Source: Liopterus haemorrhoidalis
Lineage: Eukaryota; Arthropoda; Insecta; Coleoptera; Dytiscidae
DNA length: 64,000 bases
Assembly: GCA_963971575.1 (NCBI GenBank)
Contig: OZ020616.1
Location: 640,924-704,923, forward strand
Reading direction: 5' to 3'
In this document: positions 15,194 to 27,400 of the stretch, one piece after another
Layout of the letters: each line of letters starts with the position of its first letter
How positions within the stretch are numbered: position 1 is the first letter of the stretch
The notes under the pieces: generated by a model
What the model was told of the DNA's origin: nothing
Database searches by the model: none
What the model saw: the letters and a program-made list of their open reading frames with translations, nothing else
Translations under genes and position numbers: made by a program

Positions 15194-15374
15194 CAGTGTT
15201 GACAGATGTACGATTTAAATCGTATTTGTACGATTATTTTTGATTATGTACGATATACGGTTTTATGGTATATTGGCTAATTTAAAAAAAAAACGAGTTG
15301 TACGATTTTTTTCTTCAAAGTACGATCATTTTGAAGTGTTTGTACGATTTTTTCTTCAACATCTGGCAACACTG
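15194..15374. mobile_element. hAT-type MITE, 181 bp, exact 8-bp target duplication
   Basis: The ends are CAGTGTTGACAGATG and CATCTGGCAACACTG, an imperfect terminal inverted repeat. The flanks are GTTGTGTC at 15186-15193 and again at 15375-15382, an exact 8-bp duplication diagnostic of hAT-superfamily insertion. The interior is built from repeated TACGATTT words. It has no coding capacity and lies about 180 bp upstream of the predicted AHA1 5' exon end. Confidence 0.85.
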
Positions 15375-15627
15375 GTTGTGTCAGAATCTAGAAAGTTCTA
15401 TTTCTTGAAATTTTGGACTACCGGCGCTAGTTGTACGTACTCACGTTTTGACAATTTGTTAAAATTAAACAGTTTTAAATACATATTCAATTTTAAAACA
15501 ACTGCCAGGCTCAGATTTATATTTCTGTGGATAACCAATTTTGTCATTCACATGTGAGTGCATTAAACCTATCAAAATCATATTTTTTCAAAAATATAAC
15601 TTAATTTATTTTTGTAGAGCTTTTATA

Positions 15628-17112
15628 ATGGCTAAATGGGGCGAAGGTGATCCTCGTTGGATTGTAGAAGAAAGACCAGATGCTACAAATGTCAATAATT
15701 GGCATTGGACTGAAAAGAACGCTGGGCCTTGGTCACAAGATCGTATTAAAGATTTATTTAAAGACTTGGATATAAAATCGGATAAAGCTGATATTAAAGT
15801 TACTGAAATTAGTAAATTAGAAGGTGAAGCATCTGCGAATAATAGGAAAGGAAAATTAATTTTTTTCTACGAATGGAATATAGTATTAAAATGGAATGGT
15901 AAATTAAACGATGGAAGTGGGTTATCGTACGAGGGGAAAATTTCTATTCCAAATTTATCAGAAGAAAATGATGTCGCTGAAGTAGATGTAAGTACATATT
16001 TAAATTGATTAAATGTGCCACTTCATTGACATTTAACATTAAGGTTATGATCAATAATAAAATATGTTAATAAAATAATTAAGAATGCTGAGGTGTAAGG
16101 ATATAGGAGCTGTGTGATCGGTTTAGTGTTCAACCAAATTTACAATTAGTTGCGTATTTTTTGAGGTTATTTATGATGTTAAATTATTGTATTAAGTAAT
16201 TTTTTTGTCAGTAAATGAATATAATATGGTTGTTCTTTCGACATATTCGCCCTTTTTTTTTATATATATCGTGTTCCTGGAACTCCTTTGAGGAGCACAG
16301 GGTTTTCACCTGGATTACCTCTTCTAAAGTTATATGTAAAACATTTTTTATTTACTACTTACCTTTTTTAGATAACCGTTACCGTTAAAGATAGCACTGA
16401 TGAAAGTGAAGTTTTAAAACAAATAGTACACAATAGCAAAGATCAAATCCGTGAAAAACTAGAAAATTATATAACAAGTTTGAAAGAAGAATTTTCAAAA
16501 GGTATGATCCTTCCGAAAAAAGATGGTACAAAACCCGATACTATCACCAACCTCACCAGTGGTTTTAATAAAAAAGTAAACATGGCTCCCGTAGTGGCAC
16601 CAAAAAAACCTGATGGCATTAAAATAGATACAACAACAGTTACTCTAAGTCAAAAATTCCAGTGTCGAGGAATAGAATTTTACAATGCAATGACTACAAT
16701 TGAAATGGTGACTGCGTTCACAAGAGGACATGTTAAGTTAGACGCTTGTAAAGGAGGACAATTTTCTCTTTTCGGTGGAAATATAACGGGACATTTTGAA
16801 GAATTAGAACCTGGGACTAAGATTGTACAAAAATGGAGATATAAACAATGGCCCGAAGGAATTTTTAGTACCGTTACAATTAATATAGATGAAAAGGTAA
16901 GATTATACATCTTGCTTAGGAGCGCCAAAGATCTTCGCGCTAGCCTTTCTGATAATTAAAAAAAATATTTTTTTCAGAGTGACCATACAGAAGTAAACGT
17001 AACGCAGACAGGTGTGCCAACATCAGAAGCGAATGTTACTAGAGAAAATTGGGAACGGTATTATTGGGACGCAATGAAACGAGCATTTGGCTTTGGGGCC
17101 TTCTTTACGTAA
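15628..17112 (+). CDS. AHSA1: Activator of Hsp90 ATPase (AHA1) (3 coding exons)
   Basis: AHA1 is a cytosolic co-chaperone that binds the Hsp90 middle domain and stimulates its ATPase. Coding exons: 15628-15987, 16372-16896 and 16978-17112, giving 339 aa against a usual ~338. The N-terminal Aha1_N domain starts with MAKWGEGDPRWIVEERPDAT and the diagnostic NVNNWHWTEK. The C-terminal START-like AHSA1 domain (~206-339) has KFQCRGIEFYNAMT, FTRG and the terminal NWERYYWDAMKRAFGFG. A short 64-bp 5' UTR intron is likely: donor GTGAGT at 15554 and acceptor TTTGTAG ending at 15617, 10 bp before the start codon. Poly(A) signal AATAAA at 17410-17415. Confidence 0.97.
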
Positions 17113-17559
17113 AATAGTGTCATTTAGGAAATTTTTACACTTTTCATCTGCTTCATAGCACATCGAGTACAGAATTGATAAATGTAACAACATATAGTCG
17201 AATGAATGTTGCTACGTTATTGTAAATTTTAATTTGCGATTAACAATTCTAAATTTAAAATCTATCGAAAGATAGTAGGTCCATTATAAATAAATTTCGT
17301 TTTACATCTATTAAGTTATATTTTTCCAAGTATTTATAGTTTTTTTTTTTTTAAACTTTGTAGAGAATCGTAATTAAATTTAATGTACTCTATCAAGTTA
17401 ATGTTTTTAAATAAAAGTCATATACATTGAAATGAAATGTGTTGAGTATTTCTTATTATATTTTGGAAGTGTTGGTATGTATGTTCTCTTCGTCTTCTGG
17501 TGTATCTCCAAATAAACTCATTACTCTCTCTTACTCATAGTCATAGGGTAGGGATACTA

Positions 17560-17873
17560 ATTTGCATGGATGTACACGCATCACTAAAAAAAATTACATG
17601 CAACGGTGGGTTACATGGATGTACAAATTTTAATCGTGTTCATCCATGTAAACAATCAATGTACGTCAATCTAATTTTTAAATGTGTACATCTGTGTAAC
17701 CAACCGTTGCACGTCAATTAAAATTTTAAATGTGTACATCCGTATAACCAACCGTTGCACGTCATCCTAATTATTAAATATGTACATCCGTGTAACCAAC
17801 CGTTGCATATCAATTAAAATTTTAATCGTGCTCATCCATGTAAACAATCAGTGTACGTCTATGTTTTAAATGT
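17560..17873. repeat. 48-bp minisatellite with an inverted flank
   Basis: From 17638 there are four units of exactly 48 bp and a fifth of 44 bp. They share GTACATCCGTGTAACCAACC, then GTTGCACGTC and an AATTAAAATTTTAAATGT tail. Immediately upstream (17560-17636) the same words occur in the opposite orientation (GTTACATGGATGTAC, TGCAACGG), so the array can fold on its own flank. The first and last units carry CCATGTAAACAATC variants and the inner ones CCGTGTAACCAACC. Confidence 0.9.
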
Positions 17874-17874
17874 A

Positions 17875-18282
17875 CAGTCTGTTCCAAACGGTTAAGCGGA
17901 ACTAAATGGGAATTTAGTTCTTTTAGGTTGTCACGAGAAGGGAGCTTGCTTGGGATATTTCATTTTTCACGTTGGGATGTCAAAATTTAAAATTCCAACA
18001 ATAAAACCATGGAAACGAATGACATATGTCAAAATTAAATATTTTTTTTTAGATATTTTAATGACAAAAAAATAAATAAATGGGAAATTTGTATTAAGAA
18101 CGACACAAAAAATCAAAATATAAAGAAAATGACATTTTAAAATGATATTAACCTTAACCAAAAAATGTTTATTGTAAGTATGATTTACAAAGCTTAAACA
18201 AAACGGCCGAAAGGCACGATTTAAACGATGAAAGTAACTAGATTGCAAAATCTAGTTCCGCTTAACCGTTTGGAACAGACTG
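17875..18282. mobile_element. MITE family C, copy 1 (TA duplication)
   Basis: 408-bp element with ~30-bp near-perfect terminal inverted repeats beginning CAGTCTGTTCCAAACGGTTA and flanked by TA on both sides. The interior is noncoding and A+T-rich. Further copies lie at 21485-21891 and 54420-54964, with degenerate remnants near 21015-21130 and 44985-45320. A TA target suggests Tc1/mariner-type mobilisation, which is an inference. Confidence 0.85.
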
Positions 18283-18441
18283 TATAATCAAAATAAAGTT
18301 AAAATGGACACTTTAAATATGAAAATAATCCCTAAAAAATTACATAAAGGTATCCAAAATACAGAAGAAATACATTAAATTAAAATTATTTATTTTTAAC
18401 AAGGAAAATAAAACAAAAAAACAACTAAAAAAAATGTTATA

Positions 18442-18447
18442 TTTATT
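18442..18447 (-). terminator. Poly(A) signal for cullin-5
   Basis: TTTATT on the plus strand reads AATAAA on the minus strand, about 43 bp beyond the CUL5 stop codon. Confidence 0.6.
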
Positions 18448-18489
18448 AAAGGTAAATTAAAATCAGTTGAATATATTGACTTGTTATTT

Positions 18490-21400
18490 TTACGCCATAT
18501 ATATAAATGTATTTATATCATCATCATCTCGTCTCATGTATTTGTGTTCGATCAGCCATTCTAATTGTTCTTTAATCATCTTCTTGGATGGCAGAAACAT
18601 GTTTTTCAATATATCCACCAGCTCGGCCTGCAGGGCCGCGTTCCCCAGCCTCTTCCGCATCTTCAGGATCTTTATTATCGCCTCCTGCGTCCGCAGTATA
18701 CGTAATTGTACTATTGATTGATTATCTTCCATTTGAGATCTTTCCGTGCTTAGCTGGAGGCGCCCAATTAGATTTACCTGTCAAAAATATTTCACTACGT
18801 TCTAAATGTGTATACTAATGTTTTAATACTAATAATTTTATAATAATAATTTCACGGATTAAGTGAGGCTTCTGTTAAATTTGTTTAGCAAAAGCTAACT
18901 TCAATCATTAAAAAAAGAGCTTATAACTAAAGTTAGTTCCCATTAAATGTTTAAAATAGCCTGTAGATATCAAACAAAAATGTTCTGCAATTTTTTAAAT
19001 ATAGTTTTATACTTTGCGTTCACAATAATATCATTGTTATAAGTATAAAGCCGCATTCAGACCTCTTTAAATTAACGAGTTATAGACCGTGCGTTGTGAA
19101 TTATGCTTTAATGCATTCTTTTAACGTTCCATACCGTTCACATCTGTTATAAATTAGTACGTTACGAATAGCCCTCCATCTGTGAATTTTGAAACCAACT
19201 ATTTAGCTTCGTAAAACATTTTATATGTATTATCGGTCTTATAATTCTGTTGTCTTCGATTTTAACTACCTAATTACCTAAATTGATCATATTTACTGTT
19301 CGTCTTTGTAATTTTGAGCAAGATTTGTTAATGATGACATTATGTTAGGTTATGTAAAGGCGTTAACTACGGTGTCACTGATAGAATGCGATAGCCAATG
19401 TGTTTATATGTCTGTCTCATTAAAACATCTCACTAGCTATAAGTTTAGAAAATTATGCACAATCCACAACAAACAGCGTATTAAATTTGGAGGTCTGAAC
19501 GGTTTCACGTCTTACCATATGACCAACTTGCTGGTGACAGTGAAGAGTCCATAAGCGTCCATAAGAGTCCATTTAAGAGCTCTGAATGCGGCTCAACAAT
19601 TTTTAGTTATAAAGGACTTAAACTGGGAAATTATCTCACATCCACCGTATTCATCCGATCTCGCGCCTTCCGATTTTCACCTATTTAGGTCTATGGAACA
19701 TACCACTTAGAGATAAAAAATTTCGAAATATCACCGTAGAAAATCACCTGATCAGTTATTTTAAGTTAAAATCAGAAAACGTCTATAGAGAGGGTAGCGA
19801 AAAATTACTACAACGTTGGGAAGCAGTAATAAATAATTATGGAAATTATATATGCTGTTCACTTTTGTAATGACAAACCAGATTTAGTAATTTTGGTTAC
19901 TTTTATAGTGTATTACAGACTTTAAAAACATTCCCTACGCTGTAAATCAGACTTCAGATTTGTTTCTTATGATAATTATAAAGAAAGTGACATTTTTTAT
20001 AATTTTTTAATACCAAGACAACATACAATGTCAAAAGTGCAAACTATTGAAATCAAAATTTCCTCTTACTTGTTTTTACAAAAGTGAACAGCATATACAA
20101 AATAAAAATTTCTTGAGAAAATAACAAATTTTGTACTTTAAAATAATGGCTTTCCATTATTTCCGGTCCGAATCTACGTTTTCCCTCTAATTACGTTTTT
20201 TTTTTTTTTTATCAGTCCCTTCAAAAACATAAAAACTTGGATTTACTGTATCTAATTTTAACATTTACCCTGGATTTTTTTGCGCACATAACTGTTTAAT
20301 TTACTCAAGTTTATAATAAAATAAAATGTTTACCTTTCCTCTCCTTTGTGGTTTTCCATTTTTGATAAGCGCAAATTCTTGATTAATCCAAAACACGGTA
20401 TTTTCGGCAAAGTCTTTTGGTGCTGTGATAGCCGGGCCATATAACAGTAACTGCCTTTTTAATTTAGGGAAAGCTACTAGTGACCAAAGTGTACGTCTTA
20501 ATTCACCATCGGGTAATTCCGTAGCCAGTCGGAGATTTTCATATGAGATTTTTTCCTGCGGCCGTTGATTCCACGCGAATAGTACTGCCATCTGGAATGT
20601 CGTCACGTCCAAATCGAAACGACCCACGCTGTTTGCAAATGTAATTGTTCCATTACTCATATGATGATACCTGGAAAATTTTAAAAAATAATAAAATTTC
20701 ACATCAATGTACAACAGGCCTATGGAGCCGAAGTCGATAACAATTTTGAATCACTAGAGTCGGCGAAAATGTACCAACTACGATAAAAAATATATATGGC
20801 GCTTATTCACGTTTTTGAAATTAAAATATATATCAAAATAAACATATCGTATTAACTTATGCTTAGAACTATAGGTCATTTTTTTTTTTTTTTGGTTTAA
20901 ACGGATATAAGGAAGTTTCGTTTTTTTAAGTTGCTACGACAACAGAACTTGTCTAGGTTAGGTCTTCATGTTTCATGTTGTCATTTATTAACTGACATTT
21001 ATTATAAAATTAAAATATAGGCTATTACAAACGTTTAGGCGGAATTCGAATTTGAAAATCTAGTAACTTTTATAGATTGATTTGAGCTTTTGGCCATTTT
21101 GTTTAAGCTTTCTAAATCATACTTTCAATCAAGGCTTGGAATATTTGAAAAAGTATTTCAATTATTTTTTGGTATTTGAAATATTGTATTTCAAATACTT
21201 CAAAAAAATGCTCTTGGTATTTGAATTTGTAAATAATTTTCTTTGGTATTTGTATTTAATATTTGTTGTATGAAAATGTCAGTGTTTGAAATGCTTTAGA
21301 AGTATTTCCCTATTGTTTAAAATATTTCCTTATTATTTTAAATATTTCCCTAGTATTTCAAACACTTACCTATTATTTCAAATATTTCCTAGTATTTAAA

Positions 21401-24400
21401 ATAATTCTCTACTATTTAAAATAATTCCTAGTATACCAAATATTTCTTAATATTTCAAATATTTCCTAATATTTCAAATAATTATAGTCTATTCCACACG
21501 ATTAGGCGGAACTAGATTTTGTAATCTAGTTACTTTCATCATTAGAATCGTTCTTTTTGACCGTTTTATTTAAGCTTTGTAAATCATAGTTACAATAAAC
21601 ATTTTTTGGTTAAGGTTAATATCATTTTAAAATGTCATTTTCTTTACATTTTGATTTTTTGTGTCATTCTTAATACAAATTTCGCATTTATTTATTTTTT
21701 CTCATTAAAAGAGGTAAAAAAATATTTTATTTTTGACATAAGTCATTCATTTCCATGGTATCACTGTTGGAATTTTAAATTTTCACATACCATACGTCAA
21801 ACATGAAATAAGCCAAGTATGGTCCCTTCTCCTGACAACCTAAAAGAACTAAATTCCCATTTAGTTCCGCCTAAACGTTTGGAATAGCCTGTACCTAGTA
21901 TTTCAAATACTTCCCAGTATTTCAAATAATTCTAGCAATTCAAATATTTCCCGAGTACATATTACAAATATTTCCTAGTATTTCAATAATTCTAGTTTTT
22001 CAAATACATTTAAATTATTTGAAATATATTAATTCAAATACCTTTTAAAAGTATTTGGTATTACAAATACTTTTACAAAGCATTTGGCACAACTCATCTT
22101 TAGAATATTGTTAATTTTTAAGGGTTTTGAATGAAGATTAATATTTCTTTAATAAATCAAAAAATGGTTGTTAAGTCCCTAGATTTTTTCTAAATTAAAC
22201 AAGATACTAGGACTACGAAAATCTTTTTCAGTTTTAGAGTTAGGATTTTTTAAAATATGAATATGAAGTTCTGTAAAAATAACAAACAAAAAAATTGCTT
22301 TATAATGTGTCATCTAAGCCCATTTAGGACCTGGTGATTCCAAAAATTTCATACTGAATATTTTAGTTTTTAAGGTATGGTCATATAAAAATTACTTAAC
22401 GAGTGGCCAAAATCGTCGTTATACGGCAACTGACGGGTCAGTCGCCGGTACTCTCAAAATCTCCCCGGTAAACTATAAAATCATATAACTTACCACTGAA
22501 GTTTTCTTCCAGAGTGTTTCTTCTTATAAAACTCTTCAACTTCTGGTATATAATCTTCTAATTCAACAGGTAAACTAACGCTAACTCTTTCGGAACCTCG
22601 AGCCCAAGCACCAGCATTCAATATCTTAATATTAATCGCATCATGTCTTGTCGTTGACATTCGAAAATTAGCATTTAAATCTTCACTAACTTTAATATCT
22701 TGAAACATTCTAGCTAATTTATTAACATAATCCGCAGGCATACCAACTTCACGTAACCATTCAACCATATCTTCTTCTTTTTCACTATCAGCCGAAGCAT
22801 CCAAAATCAATCTACGAGTTAGATGTGCTTTATGATATCTCATAAAAACATCTTTATTTGATACGTATTTTAAAACGAGTAAAACATCTCTTAATCTAGA
22901 TTCTATTTCCTCGGTGGTTAATCTTTTACTTAATGGTGTTCGACGTAGTAACATATCGCAGTAATTTGCCAGTAGTTCGGGACATTTACTTTCTGGTGCC
23001 GTTGTTTTGGTTCCCGGGCCTCTATTCGATTGTAACTCGAGGGAGAATACAGTAGTATCATTGACTACGGCTTTGAAAGCCTTGTCTCGAGCTGTTAAAA
23101 ATCTTGGATCGTCGATAAAGGCTTTATGAACCAATGTAGAAAATTTTCTAAATAATTCTAATAAGCGTTCTACATATTTTTCTGAGTCTTGTGTTATGAT
23201 ATCTGCTGCTGCTACCATGTCGGCAAGGCCTAAACAGAAAATATTCGCTATAAATAAAATTTATTTCATTTTAAATTATTGATTACATTTTTTTTTTTTC
23301 TGACTTATAAACCAATCCTTCAGAGGAATAGGATGGAACACAATAGAGACTTACAAACGAATTAAATTACCAAATGAGCTCGCATCAAGACCCAGTTATT
23401 GAGAAGTGACATTGCAGATGACAGTGCTGTGATCGAGAAAAATATGACTAGTACTTAGCCGTTAATTTTCCCATAGCGAACAGGTTAATTTAAGCACAAT
23501 AAGTTTTTATTTTATTAAAAAGCGACTAAATATTTGTCATTTTTGAATTTTTAAGTACTACACATGTATCCAGGTGTATAAAAGAAGAGCATAAAATTAC
23601 AGTATTTAAAGTTTAATTTCAGTAGATTTATTGAAGTGTAATTTGTAGTTGAGCAGTTGGTAAATGCCGGGCACGTAATTTTATGTGGTACATTAGAAGC
23701 TGAGTTTAAATTTACAGTATTTCTGTTTGTAAACAAGTGCATTATCTATAATGCCTCATGAAATAAAATTAGTTTTAGTTCGACAGGAACAATTAAAAGT
23801 TAAATCTGCGACTTTCACCTGTAAAGCAGGTGCAAGCAACAAATGAAGTTTTATTTTTCTGCAATTATCTCGCGAAAAATGCAATGAACAGACTCGCATA
23901 GTATCAGTTATTTTTTTACTCCTGTCCATAACCAAATATTTTAATATAACAACAAAAATATGGTAAATATATTAGTAAAAATTAATATCTCTGGCTGAAA
24001 AAGTAGAAGGGCCTTTTAATATATCAACTGATGATTTAGGCAAATTTTGGGTGCGATAAATGTTTTTTTCAGTCTTTTCTTGGACATAAAAAATCACTCC
24101 ATAAAATGCAACGAGCAAAGATGCATGCATGCGATTGGAATTTTGCCCATTTTTAGTTTTTGGGTCCATAAAAACCTACGATCCACTTTCTCTCTGCCTC
24201 CAAACGTCGTTTCAATTGATATTTTTTTCGATTTAGGTAAATTATGGAATGTTTAAGAAGGATTCTTCCTTATTCACGATTTACATTATGGTACACAACA
24301 AAATTGATTGTTTTTTTTTCATGATTCACAAAAATAAAACACAAACAACAAAAAAAAAACGTATTTCTTCATTGAACAAAACAATGTCACTTTCGTATCT

Positions 24401-27400
24401 TTCGCAAATTGCCACCAGATGTCAGGGCGCTTAGGAAGTTTCGCCTATTAATTGAATGTCAACTTTTTGAATTAATTGATCAATAAATTGAATCGTGTAA
24501 AACCCACTTAAGCGAGGTAAAAAGAATACAAAAATTTAAATCGAAGGTGATCTATTACCATTTTTGAGCTAATTTTGTTTTTAAATTTAAATCAATAAAT
24601 TTCAGTAATTCTATCGTACCTGCACTGACAATGTGTGCTTCTAATTCCTTCAACATGGGAGTGACTCCATCGGGCACCCGCTCCAGCAGCCTGAACATGA
24701 GCTGCAGCCGGTCCGTCTCGCCGGCCTTGATGAGCGGGGCGCACTCCGCCAGCAGCACGGACAACGGGTTCCCCACCAGCACCTTCACGCAGCACTGGAT
24801 CACCGCGTTACTCCCCGCCTCCAGGTATCGCTGGGCGCGTCCCTCCTCCTCCCTCAGCTTGTTGTCCGCGTATTTCATGTACGCCTGGACACCATTCGCC
24901 TACAAGAATAAAAATATAGCTTAACGGTAGGTATAACCTTTACAGATTGTAAGTTTCTTATACGACACCTAACAATCTATATTAATAAAATTGGATGCTA
25001 TAGGGAAATAAATTTAAGATCGTAGCGCCGCGGTGGTAAGAGTTTTACTTATCAGGTATATTTTTAGGGTTTTGTAGGTATGACCAAAAAACCCTTATAC
25101 CGTCATTTTGTCGTCTGTCTGTCTATTCGGTAAAAATTGTAGCCAAACGGCTAAACCTAGAGAGTTGAAATTTGGCATGCTTATACAACTCTTTGACCCG
25201 CACATAGGAAAAATACTAAAGCATCTAAAAAACATATCCCCCTAAAAATATAAACAAATATGTGCTCATCGAAAAAAAAAAATATTTTTTTATAATTCTG
25301 AGTAGGGTATCAAATGAAAGCCCTTGATTAACGATCAAATTTTTATTTTTGCAAAATAAATTATTTCGAAGCGATTTTTGCCAAAATTGTGCAAAAATTT
25401 TTTTGTCACTACACACCATGTAGCCCAGATGGTTTAAACTAAAAATCTGAAAAAATTCTAAGTAATGTACATTGGTGTGAACCGAAATAGTTCAACAGGA
25501 ATTTTTGATCAGATTAGGTTTTTGGGAAAAAACGCATTTTTTGTGATTTTTGGCTAATAATGTACACAAGTTATAGCTTTGTAACACGCCACACTGTAAC
25601 ATGTATGCTGGTCTAGTGGTATTTCAGGCTGATTTTTCACCCAAGTAACCCGATCCGAAAGGGATCGAACCCTGTGAGAAGAGACTATATTATTTTTTGT
25701 TTTTTTTTTTTAATTTTTATATTGTTTAAATTATTTTTTCAAAATTCTAGTTATATTTTGTCAAATGTTGCATTTAATTTTTAAAAGCGTAAATTTAATA
25801 GCTAGTGGAAATTGTTTAAATTATAATTTAATTCTGTTTCAATGTACACGAAATCAGAGGGGCGGAACTTATAACAACCAATGGAAGCCATAGGCGCAAG
25901 TTTTAAAATTCTTAATGAACCTTGCTATATAAAAAAAAAATACTGCACATATTTAGAAACCTAAATAATGGTATTATGCGTTCGAATTAAAATTAACAAA
26001 AAAAATATTTTAATATAAAATTTGTTTTCGCATCCAAAATAATCATCATTCACTTACTAAATACCTGCAAAACCCTGAAATGTGTGAAAAAACACATCAC
26101 ATCAATTTTTTTATTTATTGACAAATTATAACTTGATTGATTTTTTGTGATTATTACATAAATTAATTTTGAAGTATAATTTTATTTAAATTTTTCATTG
26201 AACCCAAACATAAAAAATTTAGGTTTTTGAATCTAAAAAAATGTTATTGAACCTGAAACTGAAAGCCAACCAAAACTAACATACTGAACCTGAACCTGAA
26301 TGTGAATCTAAATAAATTCAGCTTCAGTTTTTTGGGCCAAGATTCATCTAGGTTTATAGAGCTAAATATGTTATAATTGTATACATTAATGACATCACAA
26401 AAATATTAAAAAAGTGTAAAATAAATATGTTCGCGGATGATACTTTAATATATGTTGAAGGAGATAGTTATAAAGAGGTAGTTAGTGGTTTAAAAGATGA
26501 ACTAAAAATAATGAATGAGTATTTTGAAATGAACAGACTGAAACTTAACTTAGATAAATGTAAATATATGATATTATGTAAAAATAGTGAGTACGATTTA
26601 GATATAAAAGACAATAGGGTAGAAAGAGTAGAAGTTAATAATTGTGTGTTAGAATTGGTTGATAAATATAAATACTTAGGAGTTGTACTAGATAGGAAGT
26701 TGAAATTTAAAGAGCACGTGCAATACGTAATTAAGAAAATGGCAAAAAAAAGTCTTTTTCAGCGGAGTTTCTCATAGGTACAGTTTAAGTAGATACACTA
26801 GATTATTAATATATAATACAATTATACTGCCACACTTTACATACTGTGCAACTGTCACTTTTATGTGCAATAAAACAGATATAGATAAGTTACAGAAATG
26901 TCAAAATAAGGCCCTAAGAGTAATATTAAAATGTGACAAGTATACAAGTATTATGTCTATGTTAAAGGCGATGAATTGGCTAGATATCAGTAGTTATCTT
27001 GAATTTAAAGTATTAACATTTATTTATAAAATACTAAAAAATATGGTAACTGATTATCTAAGAATTAGAATAAAACAAAATAAAGATGTACATGTGTACA
27101 ACACAAGAAATAAGGAAGATTTTTCAATAACTTGTGTTAGAAAGGAAGCAACTAAGAGCAGTGTTTTTTGTAAAGGTTTGTCTTTATATAACCAACTTCC
27201 TAAGGAAATTAAAGATATTGAAAGATATAAATTATTTGAGAGTAAAGTACGTGAACATCTTTTGAAAAAGTTGTTTTGTTGATTTTTAATACTTATTAGA
27301 AGTAGTTTATTTTAGTTTAAATGCTATTTTAATTTATATTTTGTATTTTGATTGGCCACTGTGCTATTAAATAAAGATATTATTATTATTATGTACTTAC

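Larger units (their letters stand above)
12665..15552. other. Intergenic, transposon remnants between PLRG1 and AHA1
   Basis: This 2.9-kb gap holds no conserved host gene that I can recognise. It contains a candidate TIR element (12859-15111), a decayed LINE reverse-transcriptase fragment (about 14240-14620) and a hAT-type MITE (15194-15374). A hairpin of AATCAACTTATTTAT with its complement lies at about 13195-13270. Confidence 0.6.

Noticed and set aside
17560..17873. CRISPR-like regular repeats
   Set aside because: The repeats are contiguous 48-bp units with no unique spacers, in an animal genome. It is a minisatellite.
18467..18818. Plus-strand frames over the CUL5 last exon
   Set aside because: Antisense of the conserved cullin C-terminus.
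24555..24619. Read-through residues after HIVSAG in CUL5 exon 4
   Set aside because: They follow a GT donor. The next exon continues with GLADMVAAA as expected in cullin-5.
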